Assembly (NCBI RefSeq): GCF_004117075.1
Contig: NZ_CP026721.1
Location: 1,302,001-1,366,000 of the forward strand
DNA from: Fervidobacterium changbaicum
Lineage (GTDB): Bacteria; Thermotogota; Thermotogae; Thermotogales; Fervidobacteriaceae
DNA: 64,000 nucleotides
Direction: 5' to 3'
Shown: in pieces, positions 43,750 to 53,935 of the stretch
Numbering within the stretch: position 1 is the first letter of the stretch
Layout of the letters: every line of letters starts with the position of its first letter
Notes under the pieces: model-generated
The model's input: only the letters and a program-made list of their open reading frames with translations
What the model was told of the DNA's origin: nothing
Databases searched by the model: none
Position numbers and translations under genes: made by a program

Positions 43750-45747
43750 ATGGCGTGGATGAAGAGACTATCCATTTTGTTACTCTTAGTTAGCGTTTTA
43801 TCGCTTGCAGCTCTGAAAGTAGAGGGGAACAAGGTTATCTTCACATTTACTTATCCACAAGCAAGTACGGTTCACCTCGCTGGTACGTTCAACAACTGGT
43901 CTACAACAGCCAATCCGATGAAAAGGGAAGGTGACACGTGGATCACAGAACTCGAGCTGAAACCGGGAACGTATCAGTACAAATTCGTTATCGATGGCGG
44001 TAAAGTTTGGAAAGAAGATCCGGACGCACCAGGTTACACGGATGATGGATTCGGTGGGAAAAACGGTGTCTTTACTCTTGCTTCAAAGGATGGAAAGTTG
44101 GTCATCCTCGCACCTGCTCCAGATATCGCTGGAAAGATTGAACTCAACGAACAAAGAGAAGAGAATTTCTCCATAGAAGACAACACATATGTTGTCATTC
44201 GCTTCTACAAACCGAGCGCAAAATACGTCTTTATCGCTGGTTCATTCAACAATTGGAGTTCGACAGACACAGAATGCTACAGTGCTGGTGACGGCTGGTG
44301 GGAAGCTGTTCTTGAGTTGACACCTGGCGTTTATCAGTACAAGTTCGTCGTCGATGGAAAGGATTGGACTACCGATCCAAATGCACCAGCATATGTGGAC
44401 GACGGTTTCGGTGGTAAGAACGGTGTATTTGAAGTTTGGAAAGAGAACGGAGTATTAAAAGTCGGTGCTCCGAGAGTGCAGATGCAGGTAGAAGAAGAAA
44501 AGAAAGTTGAAATGCCAAAGGAGAATGTGGTAAAGTCTGTCGAATATTCAATTGATGGAAAGCTCACTGAAACTGAGAAGAAAACTGCGTACTTTGAAGG
44601 AACGGGTGTCTTCAAAGTAGCTTACATTGCAAGAACATCATCAGCACTTTATGTTGCCGTAGAGCTTGACAAACCTGCAAAGGATTATCTCAACCAAGAT
44701 TTACTTGTTGAGGTATACACGGACTCTCCAAGAATGTCGGCTGTGAATACGAGAACCTTCAACGGAACGGAACTTGCTAAGAAAGTAGGTTTCAGATTCT
44801 CAATTAACATGAAGACATATGCAGCGAGAAAGCGCGGCTCATTCTTTGCGGCAATGGGTGATAATACGTGGGTCCTCCAAGCAAATCCGTTCAAGACCGC
44901 TGTCGATGAAGTCGTTGAATTTGAAATACCTTACGATGTAATCGGTGTTAAAAGCGGGGAAACTTTCAACGCTTTCGTGGTGGTTTCGGTTGCGGGTAAA
45001 GATCAAGTAGTGCCAGCACAAGGAGTTGCGGTCAAAACACCAAGTATGATCTCTGGAAATGTTATAGCTAAATTCGTCGACAAAGTCGGTGATGATTACG
45101 GATTTGGTACGTACACGTATCCAAAAGATCCAGCCTTTGCACCTTACAAAGGCTTGTGGGACATAACGGAAGTCACAGTCCTTGAAAACGAAGAAGCCTA
45201 CGTATTCGCTATTAAATTTGCTGAGATGACTAATCCGTGGGCGTCACCGAAAGGATTCTCTCACCAGTTGATCAATATCTACCTTGATACCAAACCTGGC
45301 GGAAGAACGAACACTTACAAAGAAGGTGCAAGGGTCCAATTCAAAGAACCTTGGGATTACTTCATAAAGATCGCAGGTTGGCCAGATTATGGTCAAGTCT
45401 TTGCGACCGCTGACGGAAAGGAAATGCCTGAGGCTATAAACTACGAGGCTGATCCAGCTGATAAAGTGATATATGTTGTAATCTTCAAAAAATACCTGCA
45501 AGTAGAATCAGGTATCAAAGCGTACATCTTGTCTATGAGCCAAGACGGTTTTGGAACAGACCACATAAGGGCTGTAACTGCAAATGCTTCGCAGTGGACA
45601 CTTGGAGGCTATCCAGCCGATTCAAAGGATTACGCACCATGGGTACTCGATATCATCGTTCCGGAAGGATACACACAAGAGCAAGTGCTGAAGTCCTACA
45701 TCCCCGGCCAAGCCTACGCAACACTTGTACCAATTGTAGTTAAATAA
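43750..45747 (+). CDS. Secreted protein with two CBM48-like modules and a glucodextranase-C-like domain
   Basis: 665 residues, signal peptide to about LSLAA. Two repeats of an isoamylase-N/CBM48-type module: VIFTFTYPQASTVHLAGTFNNW with YQYKFVIDGGKVWKEDPDAP (about 24-115) and a second copy, VFIAGSFNNW with YQYKFVVDGKDWTTDPNAP (about 140-230). A linker VEEEKKVEMPKENV follows, then a DOMON-like beta domain (about 260-430) and a C-terminal domain like that of glucodextranase (DKVGDDYGFGTYTYPKDPAF, GLWDITEV). No (beta/alpha)8 barrel is present, so it should bind alpha-glucan at the surface without cutting it. ATG at 43750 after GGAGGGG. It could present starch to pullulanase or other amylases. Confidence 0.85.
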   Translation: MAWMKRLSILLLLVSVLSLAALKVEGNKVIFTFTYPQASTVHLAGTFNNWSTTANPMKREGDTWITELELKPGTYQYKFVIDGGKVWKEDPDAPGYTDDGFGGKNGVFTLASKDGKLVILAPAPDIAGKIELNEQREENFSIEDNTYVVIRFYKPSAKYVFIAGSFNNWSSTDTECYSAGDGWWEAVLELTPGVYQYKFVVDGKDWTTDPNAPAYVDDGFGGKNGVFEVWKENGVLKVGAPRVQMQVEEEKKVEMPKENVVKSVEYSIDGKLTETEKKTAYFEGTGVFKVAYIARTSSALYVAVELDKPAKDYLNQDLLVEVYTDSPRMSAVNTRTFNGTELAKKVGFRFSINMKTYAARKRGSFFAAMGDNTWVLQANPFKTAVDEVVEFEIPYDVIGVKSGETFNAFVVVSVAGKDQVVPAQGVAVKTPSMISGNVIAKFVDKVGDDYGFGTYTYPKDPAFAPYKGLWDITEVTVLENEEAYVFAIKFAEMTNPWASPKGFSHQLINIYLDTKPGGRTNTYKEGARVQFKEPWDYFIKIAGWPDYGQVFATADGKEMPEAINYEADPADKVIYVVIFKKYLQVESGIKAYILSMSQDGFGTDHIRAVTANASQWTLGGYPADSKDYAPWVLDIIVPEGYTQEQVLKSYIPGQAYATLVPIVVK

Positions 45748-45769
45748 GCATAAGTTGAATAATTGTTTA

Positions 45770-45804
45770 AAACCTGCCAGTGTTGAGCTGGCAGGTTTTT
45801 TATT
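45770..45804 (+). terminator. Terminator after the starch-binding-like gene (copy A of a repeated hairpin)
   Basis: AAACCTGCCAGTGTTGAGCT followed by GGCAGGTTTTTT: stem AACCTGCCAG/CTGGCAGGTT with loop TGTTGAG. The same sequence occurs at 47942-47973. Confidence 0.9.
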
Positions 45805-45864
45805 TTTACTGTTCTTTCAGCCGAGGTTTTTCTGATGAAATTTTGCCAAACTTTCGTTTTTTTG

Positions 45865-45873
45865 TGGTATAAT
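45865..45873 (+). promoter_or_regulatory. Extended -10 element (TGGTATAAT) before the first chemoreceptor gene
   Basis: TGGTATAAT, about 90 bases before the start codon. TTGCCA lies 19 bases upstream of the hexamer, a weak -35 candidate. Confidence 0.5.
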
Positions 45874-45965
45874 TCCAAGTAAGATATTTTTTAGCTAAGG
45901 AAAACAGAGCGTAAAATTCTTAGTTAACGGAATCTCAAATCTCCTATGCAAAGGAGGGAAGAACT

Positions 45966-47933
45966 ATGAAAGGCTTAAAACTGAAGCACATTCCTATCGT
46001 GCTCGGACTAAGTTTAGTTGTTATCTTGTCGATTACATTGCTTGTCTTTTTACAGTCGAGCAACCAAGTCAATTTGAAGTGGAGTGAATTGTACAAGGAA
46101 GCGGCGCAAAGAGATGTTGTAAACAAACTTGACGCAAGGATGGAGTTATTGCGCGTGCTTTTAAATTCTCTTTTGAACGACCAAAAGGTCATCGAGCTTT
46201 TCAAAGAAAGGGATAGGGAAGCTCTCTATCAGTATTCAAAAAACTATCTTAATACATATGCCAAATCTGGTGTTAATTTAATCCATTACATTGATCCCGA
46301 TATGAAATCATTCTTGAGAACCCACCAGCCGGATAAATTTGGAGATGATCTTTCATATAGAAAACTTGTTAAGAAAGTAGCAACAACAAGACAAGAAGTG
46401 GCTGGCTACGAGGCTGGTAAATTTGGTGTTGCGATGAGATACATCGTACCCGTAATTTCCGAAGGTGAATTCGTTGGTATTGTAGAGATTGGAATATTGC
46501 TTGATAAGGCTTTCCTCGAATCGTTAATCGGTGAGAACGAGGTTGTCATTTTCTACGGTGAGGGTGGTAAGTTGTCAACACCGATGATTGTGAAAGAAAA
46601 CGAAAATATAGAAATTTCAGGCGAGATGAACATAGAAAAGTGTTTAAGAACCGAGGGGTATTGCGAAGTTAAAAGCGGGTATCAGTACTTGTCTTATCCT
46701 ATTAAAGATCCAGATGGAGAGACGATAGCGGTTATACTAACGCGAGTTTCAATTAAAGACGTTGAAGAACTTAGCAAACGTTCCATCACGATTGCTTCAG
46801 TATCGCAGGTTGCTGGTATTGTAGCACTGTTAACATTGGTGATTTTACTCACAAGAAGTGTCGTAGTACAGGTTTCCAAAGCACGTGAAGGAATTTCCAA
46901 ATTTGAAACCGGCGATTTAACTGTCCAATTTGATGTCACTTCGAGTAACGAGATTGGCGACCTTGTAAAAGCTATATCTCAGGCAGTTGAGAAATTACGC
47001 AATGCTTTCTTAAATATCGAAAACACCTTTGGGACGATGAGGAAAGTTATCGAAAATTACAGCAGCTTGGTAGATAATCTAAGTAATGTTATTGAGCGTG
47101 CGGATAAGGTTTCTGAACAAGTTTACACGACTGCAGAAAATATTTCTTCAGCGTTTAAAGAAACGAACATGGCCGTTGCTGAAGTTGCCGAAGCAGCCCA
47201 AAACGTTGCTAATACAGCTCAGCAAATATCAGCATTTACGAATTCTGCATTCGATGAAATATCCAACTCGGTGGAGCTTGTAAAGGAACTCGTTGGAAAG
47301 ATAGAAGAAACGATAAAGACATCAGAACGTTCTATGATGGTTACCGATTCACTTGTAAGTTATTCATCGCAGATACAAAACATAGTTGACACCATAAACT
47401 CGATAGCAGAGCAAACGAACCTACTTGCACTCAATGCTGCAATAGAAGCTGCAAGGGCAGGGGAAGCGGGAAGAGGTTTTGCAGTGGTCGCAGATGAAAT
47501 AAGAAAACTTGCAGAAGAGAGTAAGAGGTCAACAAGTGATATACAAAAGATCCTAAGGAATATCAAAGATGGAGTGGAGCAAGTCGACCAGACCGTGAAG
47601 CAGAACGCAGAAGTACTGGGGACATCACGTGAGAGTGTGGTGAATGTACAGAAAGCGTTTGAGAGGATATACAAAATTATGGAAGACATCAATTCAAAAA
47701 CTCAATCATTCGCAGCCGCAAGTCAAGAACAGAGTGCTTCAAGCGAAGAAATTAGTGCGGCAGTCCAAAGTGTTGCAGATAATGTAAATGAGTTGGTTGG
47801 AATACTAAGAAATATGATGGACGAAATGGGAAGAACAAGGGAAATGATACCGGAAGTAGAGATAGGTCAGGAAGCTCTCAAATTAGAAATAAAGATGTTT
47901 GAAGAGACGATGAAATTCTTTAAACTGCGTTAG
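45966..47933 (+). CDS. Methyl-accepting chemotaxis protein (Cache-type sensor)
   Basis: 655 residues. Helix 1 at about 9-31, an extracytoplasmic sensor (32-275) with the Cache_3-like pattern [51 protein letters not shown], helix 2 at about 278-302, a HAMP domain and a long coiled signalling domain whose hairpin tip is [38 protein letters not shown]. There is no C-terminal CheR-binding pentapeptide. It senses a small molecule outside the cell and controls CheA. AAAGGAGGG precedes the ATG. Closely related to the receptor at 49390. Confidence 0.93.
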   Translation: MKGLKLKHIPIVLGLSLVVILSITLLVFLQSSNQVNLKWSELYKEAAQRDVVNKLDARMELLRVLLNSLLNDQKVIELFKERDREALYQYSKNYLNTYAKSGVNLIHYIDPDMKSFLRTHQPDKFGDDLSYRKLVKKVATTRQEVAGYEAGKFGVAMRYIVPVISEGEFVGIVEIGILLDKAFLESLIGENEVVIFYGEGGKLSTPMIVKENENIEISGEMNIEKCLRTEGYCEVKSGYQYLSYPIKDPDGETIAVILTRVSIKDVEELSKRSITIASVSQVAGIVALLTLVILLTRSVVVQVSKAREGISKFETGDLTVQFDVTSSNEIGDLVKAISQAVEKLRNAFLNIENTFGTMRKVIENYSSLVDNLSNVIERADKVSEQVYTTAENISSAFKETNMAVAEVAEAAQNVANTAQQISAFTNSAFDEISNSVELVKELVGKIEETIKTSERSMMVTDSLVSYSSQIQNIVDTINSIAEQTNLLALNAAIEAARAGEAGRGFAVVADEIRKLAEESKRSTSDIQKILRNIKDGVEQVDQTVKQNAEVLGTSRESVVNVQKAFERIYKIMEDINSKTQSFAAASQEQSASSEEISAAVQSVADNVNELVGILRNMMDEMGRTREMIPEVEIGQEALKLEIKMFEETMKFFKLR

Positions 47934-47941
47934 TAGAATTA

Positions 47942-47976
47942 AAAACCTGCCAGTGTTGAGCTGGCAGGTTTTTTTG
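47942..47976 (+). terminator. Terminator after the first chemoreceptor gene (copy B), probably bidirectional
   Basis: AAAACCTGCCAGTGTTGAGC followed by TGGCAGGTTTTTTT. The hairpin is identical to copy A at 45770, and the leading A-run makes it usable for the convergent MFS gene, whose stop codon abuts it. Confidence 0.9.
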
Positions 47977-49287
47977 TTATCCTATTTCAACGTTCTTTGT
48001 CTCGATTGCTAAAAGAAGAACTATTACGGCTGCTAAAATCGACAATCCAGCGAGCCACGAGAAGATTTCAAGAAGGGATTTGTTCATCGAGAACATATAT
48101 CCTGCGAATTGTGGAGCTAATATGCCTGCTATCCTTGCGACAACACCTGCCATTCCGTTGCCCGTTCCTCTCATTGTAGTTGGATACAACTCTGGAGTGT
48201 AAGCATACACAAGTCCCCATACGCCAAGTGTGAAGAACGATAGTAGTAAAGCGACGATTATCAACTGAACTGTATTTCCCACAAACGCCCAAAGTATTGC
48301 ACTAACAGACATGCCAATAAAGTATATCGCAAGGGATTTCTTGCGCCCGAGCTTTTCGATGAAGTACGCAGCAGACAAGTATCCCGGAAGTTGTGCAACC
48401 ATCATGAAAAATGTGAACCAGAGCGATTTTGTTGCGCTCAGGCCTTGCTGAGCGAATATCTTTGGTGCCCATGAAAAGAGCGTGTAGTAAACAAAACTCA
48501 CAACAAACCAGCTTGCCCAAATCATTATTGTTCTTGATAGATACGGCCTTTTTAGTAATTCGATAACAGCAACTTTGCTCTCTGGTATAGGTGCGACATC
48601 GTAATGTATTTTCGCCTTTAAAACCTTTTCCAAACCGTCTTTCCCGTGCTTTTTGAATGCGAACTTTGGTGACTCTGGTAATTTGAGTAAAATCGGTAAG
48701 AGAACTAATCCCACGGCAAATGCCCAGTATGTTATTCTCCAGCTTATCTGCGCTGTTGTCACCGAAACAAGACCTATAAGGATACTTCCTATCGCCCAGC
48801 TTGCTTCAAGAAGGACAAGGTAAGCACCGCGTAGCCCTTTTCCTAAGAATTCTGCGAGGTAAGCATTCACGGATGGCATCAAGCCGCCGTATCCGATACC
48901 AGCAAGCAAACGTAAGAAAAGGAACGTGGCTGCAGAGTTGGTGAATCCAAGAAAGAGCGAAAATACCACGGTGAAAAGGGAATACACAATATTTGAAATC
49001 TTTCTCCCCAGAAAGTCAGCGACGAATCCTACACTCAGTGCTCCGATGAGCATTCCAATGAAAGTCGCACTCAAGATGTTGGCAGATTGTTGCACAGTCA
49101 GTGCCCACTCTTTACTTATCGCTGGGAGTGTAAAAGAAAGTGCGAGCACGCCTGCAGCGTCAAAAGACCACATCAGTGATGTAATGAAAAGCAGCAGTTT
49201 TCTTGTCTTGGAGTTTACATACGTCTCGACTATCTCATCAACGGAGAGTAGTTTTCTACTCGAGCCATGTGCCAGTTTTTCAACCAT
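47977..49287 (-). CDS. MFS transporter (sugar-porter/AAHS-like)
   Basis: 436 residues and 12 helices. Motif A is VGFVADFLGRKISNIVYSLF (G[FL]xaDxxGRK), followed by FLRLLAGIGYGGLMPSVNAY (R-GxGxGG/motif of helix 4) and, in the second half, YFIEKLGRKKSLAIYFIG and YTPELYPTTMRGTGNGM (PEvyPtxxRgxG). This places it near SV2/AAHS-type porters for aromatic or organic acids or nicotinate-like compounds; it is unlike the MFS at 1555 and the GPH transporter. Substrate unknown. GGAGG precedes the ATG. It lies between two chemoreceptor genes and is convergent with the first, so its substrate might be their attractant (inference). Confidence 0.85.
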   Translation of the reverse strand: MVEKLAHGSSRKLLSVDEIVETYVNSKTRKLLLFITSLMWSFDAAGVLALSFTLPAISKEWALTVQQSANILSATFIGMLIGALSVGFVADFLGRKISNIVYSLFTVVFSLFLGFTNSAATFLFLRLLAGIGYGGLMPSVNAYLAEFLGKGLRGAYLVLLEASWAIGSILIGLVSVTTAQISWRITYWAFAVGLVLLPILLKLPESPKFAFKKHGKDGLEKVLKAKIHYDVAPIPESKVAVIELLKRPYLSRTIMIWASWFVVSFVYYTLFSWAPKIFAQQGLSATKSLWFTFFMMVAQLPGYLSAAYFIEKLGRKKSLAIYFIGMSVSAILWAFVGNTVQLIIVALLLSFFTLGVWGLVYAYTPELYPTTMRGTGNGMAGVVARIAGILAPQFAGYMFSMNKSLLEIFSWLAGLSILAAVIVLLLAIETKNVEIG

Positions 49288-49389
49288 TTGCCGGCCTCCC
49301 TTCGCCTGATATGTCTTAACTACATTTTACCTTCGATGTAAAACATTGTCAATTTTTCTGATTTATCATCGATTGCAGGAGGCTGGTTT

Positions 49390-51387
49390 ATGAAGGTTAT
49401 AAAGCTGAGGAACTTACCACTTTTACTTACGGTTATATTGACATGTGCTTTCATGGTTATGTATTTTGTGAACCAACACTTTTCGAATCAGATTATAAAA
49501 GGATGGTCGGAGAAGTATAACGAAGCGATTGTCAAGATTTTGAAAGAGAAAGTGGAGAGCAAGGTTCCGATTTTTTCGATACTAACAGAAATATTGCAAA
49601 ACGATCCGAACTTGATAAATATTATACAAACAGACGATAAGGATTCGCTGCACTATTATCTGGAGTATACCTTTGATACTTATAAACAATACGGGCTTAG
49701 TATTCTGCAATTCAACAGACCTGATTTGAAGGTTTTTCTAAGGATGCACGATAAGGAAAAATCAAACGACAGCATAGCCGCCAGAAAGCTTGTAAATAAA
49801 TTGATCCAAACAAAAGAGAAGGTTATGGGATATGAAATTGACCTATCTGGGTTGGGGTTAAGGTTACTCACTCCGCTCGTATCCGAAGATTTGGTTGCAA
49901 TCCTCGAAGTTGGTGTTTTGGTTGATGAGAGGATACTTAGTGACCTTGAAGGAACCAATGAGTTGGTATTACTTTACGATGAGAAGGGTAAGCTTTACAA
50001 ACCTAATTTTCTTAGGGTTGATAAGAGTGTTAAAATAGCGGATGAGGTAAATCTACAAAAGTTTATTAGAAATGAAAAGTACTACGAGATCAAAAACGGC
50101 CAGCTTTATATAGCTCACCATTTTAAAGATATAGACAACGAAACTATAGCGATTCTGCTATCGAAGTTGCCTCTCACAACCATAGTTGCTCAACAGACTA
50201 AGTTGGGTGTTGCAAATATCGTGCTTCAACTGACCTTGATAGGAATGGTGCTCACTTTAGTTGTTGTACTACTAAGAACTGTGGAAAGACAAGTATCCGT
50301 TGCGAAGGCATGTATGGCAAGAGTTGAAGACGGTGATCTAACGGTTGAATTTCCAACAACTGTGCAAAACGAAATCGGGATTTTGATAAGCCACATTTCT
50401 CAGGTGGTTGAAAAGATCAGGGATACGCTATCGAGTAGTTTAGATATCTTTGATGAGATTAACCATGCTATGAACAAAAGCACATCTTTCATTGAGCGGG
50501 TAGACGAGTTGATTCAAAGGGTTGATTCGGTTTCCGAGAGGGTGACTTTGATGTCCAACACCGTCTCTGCCTCAGTTGAGGGTACAAACATGCAAGTTAA
50601 AGAGGTTGTCGTTGCAGCTCAGAATGTAGCTAATAGTTCTAATGAGATTTCTTCACTTGCCAACCTAACATTCAGCAAAATAGAAGATTCAACAAAACTC
50701 ATAGAGGACCTCGTTGGGAGAATTGAAGAGACAATAGATTCGGCAAAAGAGTCGATAGAAGTTACCAATCTGGTAATGAGTTATTCTTCTCGAATAGAAA
50801 GTATAGTTGGGACTATAAACGCTCTTGCAGAGCAGACCAATTTATTAGCGCTAAACGCGGCGATAGAAGCTGCAAGGGCTGGGGAAGCGGGAAGAGGCTT
50901 TGCGGTAGTAGCAGCTGAGATAAGAAAACTGGCAGAGGAAAGTAAGAAATCAACTATAGAGATACAGAGCATACTAAAGAATATCGAGAACGGGGTAAAG
51001 CAAGTTAACAAAGCTGTACTGAAGAGTGGAGAAGTGCTTGAGGCATCAAGAAGTAGTGTTAGGAACGTTAGAGAAGTTTTCGAGCGCATTTATGAGCTCA
51101 CAGAACACATAAACTCCAAAGCTCAGGCACTTGCCGCAGCAAGTCAGCAGCAAAGTGCGGCAGCTGAGGGAATAAGTACCGCTATGGAGTTTGCAACAAC
51201 CAGTGTCAATGAAATAATAAAAATGATGAACGAACTTGACGAAGAGATAAAAGAAGTTGTTAAAATTTTCCCTCATCTGCGCAAAGTTGATAGAAAGGTT
51301 AAAGAGACTGTACAAAACTTTTCGGAAGACTTGACGAAAAAATTCCGGCTGGGAAACGATGTCTTGGTTCAAGAGTTAGAATTTTAA
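49390..51387 (+). CDS. Methyl-accepting chemotaxis protein, paralog of the first
   Basis: 665 residues with the same layout as the receptor at 45966: helix 1, Cache_3-like sensor ([51 protein letters not shown]), helix 2, HAMP, and the signalling tip [20 protein letters not shown]. The sensor has diverged much more than the signalling part, so ligand specificity may differ. The HPDKFGDD stretch of its paralog is changed to [13 protein letters not shown] is seen nine bases before the ATG. A charged tail follows the last helix; no pentapeptide. Confidence 0.93.
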   Translation: MKVIKLRNLPLLLTVILTCAFMVMYFVNQHFSNQIIKGWSEKYNEAIVKILKEKVESKVPIFSILTEILQNDPNLINIIQTDDKDSLHYYLEYTFDTYKQYGLSILQFNRPDLKVFLRMHDKEKSNDSIAARKLVNKLIQTKEKVMGYEIDLSGLGLRLLTPLVSEDLVAILEVGVLVDERILSDLEGTNELVLLYDEKGKLYKPNFLRVDKSVKIADEVNLQKFIRNEKYYEIKNGQLYIAHHFKDIDNETIAILLSKLPLTTIVAQQTKLGVANIVLQLTLIGMVLTLVVVLLRTVERQVSVAKACMARVEDGDLTVEFPTTVQNEIGILISHISQVVEKIRDTLSSSLDIFDEINHAMNKSTSFIERVDELIQRVDSVSERVTLMSNTVSASVEGTNMQVKEVVVAAQNVANSSNEISSLANLTFSKIEDSTKLIEDLVGRIEETIDSAKESIEVTNLVMSYSSRIESIVGTINALAEQTNLLALNAAIEAARAGEAGRGFAVVAAEIRKLAEESKKSTIEIQSILKNIENGVKQVNKAVLKSGEVLEASRSSVRNVREVFERIYELTEHINSKAQALAAASQQQSAAAEGISTAMEFATTSVNEIIKMMNELDEEIKEVVKIFPHLRKVDRKVKETVQNFSEDLTKKFRLGNDVLVQELEF

Positions 51388-51487
51388 AAATACAAAAAGT
51401 CGAAGAAGTGGAAAACTCACACTAAACGGTTATGTTAATACGAAATTGATGATTTGAGAGATGCAAAACTCTTTTTTAAAAAAGTTT

Positions 51488-51496
51488 GTGCTATAA
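51488..51496 (+). promoter_or_regulatory. Extended -10 element (TGCTATAAT) before the HD-GYP gene
   Basis: TGCTATAAT, 67 bases before the start codon at 51564; no clear -35 box. Confidence 0.5.
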
Positions 51497-51563
51497 TTAT
51501 TTAAAAAAATCTGTCACCTCTACGGTCGTCTTTTAGTTTAAGAGTGAGTAGGAGGTGAAGAGC

Positions 51564-53291
51564 ATGAGTGAGAGCAAGAACAATAGTAAAGAAATTTTTT
51601 CGGAGATTAAATTCATAAGAATCAGCTTGTTGTTTCTAACCTTCTTCGTTTTGTTTGCTGAGGTTTTTCTGGGATATATGATTTATAAAAAACGAACAGA
51701 ATACTTTCAAATAAAAGTGGTGTTCGATAAAATTAATTCAGTCGTCCTCGATCATTCAAAAGCCGAAGGTCTCATTGAGGTGATGGAACGCTACGGTTTT
51801 GAAACTTCTGAATTCATAAAAGCGATCAATTCAAACGATTCCCAGACTATAGCAAAGCAATTAAGAGACTTTACCTCATTTATGCGCGAGTATGAGGCAA
51901 AGAGTATGCAGGGTGGATTCAAGTTCTTTATGTGGGTTATAACCGTTATTCTTCTATCAATGTTTCTGATTCTTTTAAACTTTAAAGGTAAGTATTCTCG
52001 TATACAATCATTTTCGATGAAACTGTATGAAATATCAAGGAGGATTTCTGAATCTTTATATATCGAGAATATACCAACTATTCAGCCCGAGACATGCAAA
52101 GAAGAGTCAGTCTTAAATGCTATGATAAAGGAAGCCAACATGAGGAACGGGATAGTTAGTTATTTTAGAGAACTTCCATATGTTGATACAATTGAAGAAT
52201 ATATCAAACTCGTTGGTGAACAAGTTTGTAGCTTTTTTGAAGTGGAGAGGTTCTCACTTGCTTTGATATCAGATGATGAAGTGATTGCAGAAGAGGCGTA
52301 CTTTTCAGAACCGGGACATAGAGCTTTTTTGCATAAAGGTTTCAGACAAAAGCTCGGTGAGACATCACTTGGGAAAATTGCGAAAGAAGGGCTTAAGTAT
52401 CGTATCATCAACGATTTGAGAGCTGTTAATTCCAAGAGTGCAGAACTCATAGTCAAGGAAGGATTTTTGTCCAATTTAACAGTTCCAGCAGTTGTCGGTG
52501 GGGAAGTAATAGGGTTTTTCTTTTTGACATCGAAAGAGGTTAACCATTTTACTGAAGAAGACGGAAAGCTATTCCATATAATTTCTTTGATACTTTCACC
52601 TAAGTTGTTTTACGCATTGGCGATTCAGAACGTAGTGGCGAATTTTGGTGAATCCCTGGTAAATCTCTCAGAGTACAGAGACAACGAAACAGGCAATCAC
52701 ATTAGGAGGGTTTCAACTTATGCGAAAATATTAGCAGAGGCTATGAAGCTTGAGCCAAGGCTGGTCAGAGAAATATATCAGTTCGCTCCATTGCATGATA
52801 TTGGGAAAATAGGTATACCTGACAGCATACTACTCAAACCAGGCAAGCTTGACGACGACGAATGGGAGGTTATGAAAACACACGTGATGATAGGTGTAAG
52901 AATTATCGAAGATTTTGTTGAGAACAGTCGGAAAATCATGTCTGGCAACTCGCTCAAGACGGCGATAAATTTGATTAGAGACCACCACGAGAAATGGGAT
53001 GGAAGCGGGTATCCGTTTGGAAAGAAGGGAGAGGAGATAAGTATCGAAGGGAGGATACTGGCAGTTGCGGATGTGTTCGATGCTTTGACATCGAAAAGGC
53101 CGTACAAAAAGCCATTCTCGTTTGAGAAAGCGGTTGAGATAGTAAAAGAAGGTAGAGGGACGCATTTTGATCCAAGAGTAGTCGATGCGTTTGTTGAGAA
53201 TATAGAAAAGATAAAGGCAATTTACAACGAGCTTAAAGACACTGAGAGTAACGAGATTTCCGAGCCAGACAAAGAAAAGGCAGGTAACTAA
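51564..53291 (+). CDS. HD-GYP cyclic di-GMP phosphodiesterase with GAF domain
   Basis: 575 residues. Helices at about 18-40 and 133-153 bracket a short outer loop; a GAF domain (about 205-355) follows, then an HD-GYP domain with LVNLSEYRDNETGNHIRRVS, APLHDIGKIGIPDSILLKPG (HD), MKTHVMIGVRII, RDHHEKWDGSGYPFGKKGEE (HHExxxGxGYP, the GYP motif) and VADVFDALTSKRPYKKPF. All metal ligands of active members are present, so it should degrade cyclic di-GMP, opposing the diguanylate cyclase at 31974. ATG 51564 follows GGAGGTG. Confidence 0.93.
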   Translation: MSESKNNSKEIFSEIKFIRISLLFLTFFVLFAEVFLGYMIYKKRTEYFQIKVVFDKINSVVLDHSKAEGLIEVMERYGFETSEFIKAINSNDSQTIAKQLRDFTSFMREYEAKSMQGGFKFFMWVITVILLSMFLILLNFKGKYSRIQSFSMKLYEISRRISESLYIENIPTIQPETCKEESVLNAMIKEANMRNGIVSYFRELPYVDTIEEYIKLVGEQVCSFFEVERFSLALISDDEVIAEEAYFSEPGHRAFLHKGFRQKLGETSLGKIAKEGLKYRIINDLRAVNSKSAELIVKEGFLSNLTVPAVVGGEVIGFFFLTSKEVNHFTEEDGKLFHIISLILSPKLFYALAIQNVVANFGESLVNLSEYRDNETGNHIRRVSTYAKILAEAMKLEPRLVREIYQFAPLHDIGKIGIPDSILLKPGKLDDDEWEVMKTHVMIGVRIIEDFVENSRKIMSGNSLKTAINLIRDHHEKWDGSGYPFGKKGEEISIEGRILAVADVFDALTSKRPYKKPFSFEKAVEIVKEGRGTHFDPRVVDAFVENIEKIKAIYNELKDTESNEISEPDKEKAGN

Positions 53292-53314
53292 GCTGGATGG
53301 GTGATTGGTGAGTT

Positions 53315-53899
53315 ATGGCTGATAGATTTAACAAAATAGAAAGTTCGAGAACAAATCGTAGCAAGAAGGTAGCTTTTCTTGGAATCTTTCTTGGGTTTCT
53401 TTTTGTTTTTCTTTACATCGGCAGTCTAACACCGAGTAAGTGGACTTTCCTTATCGTTGCGTCGTATTTGCTCTATGGCCCGTATTTGATATTCGATTCA
53501 TTTTTTATGGGGCTTTTGGAAGTGTTTGGTTTAAATGTGTTGGCCTATTTGTTCATACCAAGAATTGGATATGTGACCACCTTTGCTTTCATGTCTTTCT
53601 ACATTCCTATCAGATACCTTTTAGAAAGGCATGAAAAGGTACTTTCGTGGGTTGGCAAGTATGTGTATTTCAACTGTGCGTTTTTTATTTGGCTTTTTGT
53701 TCAAGGCGTCGTATTGGACATCGACATACTCTCACAGACAGCTCAAGCAATTCAAAAAGTTGTGATTATTGATGAAAAGCTTGTTATGTACGGCATAGTT
53801 ATTTTCGCTAACGTGTTTTTTGCTGGCTATGAGATTCTGTTTGAAAAGGTTGTTTTGGAAATGAAGAAATGGATTGAAAAATTTCTCGATGTTAAATGA
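53315..53899 (+). CDS. Membrane protein of unknown function (first gene of the J-like/DUF5685 trio)
   Basis: 194 residues. A polar, basic N-terminus (DRFNKIESSRTNRSKK) is followed by about five helices (VAFLGIFLGFLFVFLYIGSL, WTFLIVASYLLYGPYLIF, VLAYLFIPRIGYVTTFAF, YFNCAFFIWLFVQGVVLDI, YGIVIFANVFFAGYEILF) and a short cytoplasmic helix KKWIEKFL. I do not recognise the family. GGTGAG precedes the ATG. It starts 23 bp after the HD-GYP gene and ends 36 bp before the J-like gene, so all may be one transcript. Confidence 0.6.
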   Translation: MADRFNKIESSRTNRSKKVAFLGIFLGFLFVFLYIGSLTPSKWTFLIVASYLLYGPYLIFDSFFMGLLEVFGLNVLAYLFIPRIGYVTTFAFMSFYIPIRYLLERHEKVLSWVGKYVYFNCAFFIWLFVQGVVLDIDILSQTAQAIQKVVIIDEKLVMYGIVIFANVFFAGYEILFEKVVLEMKKWIEKFLDVK

Positions 53900-53935
53900 T
53901 AGAGCGAAAATTCTCGTACCGTGGAGGTGTATTTT

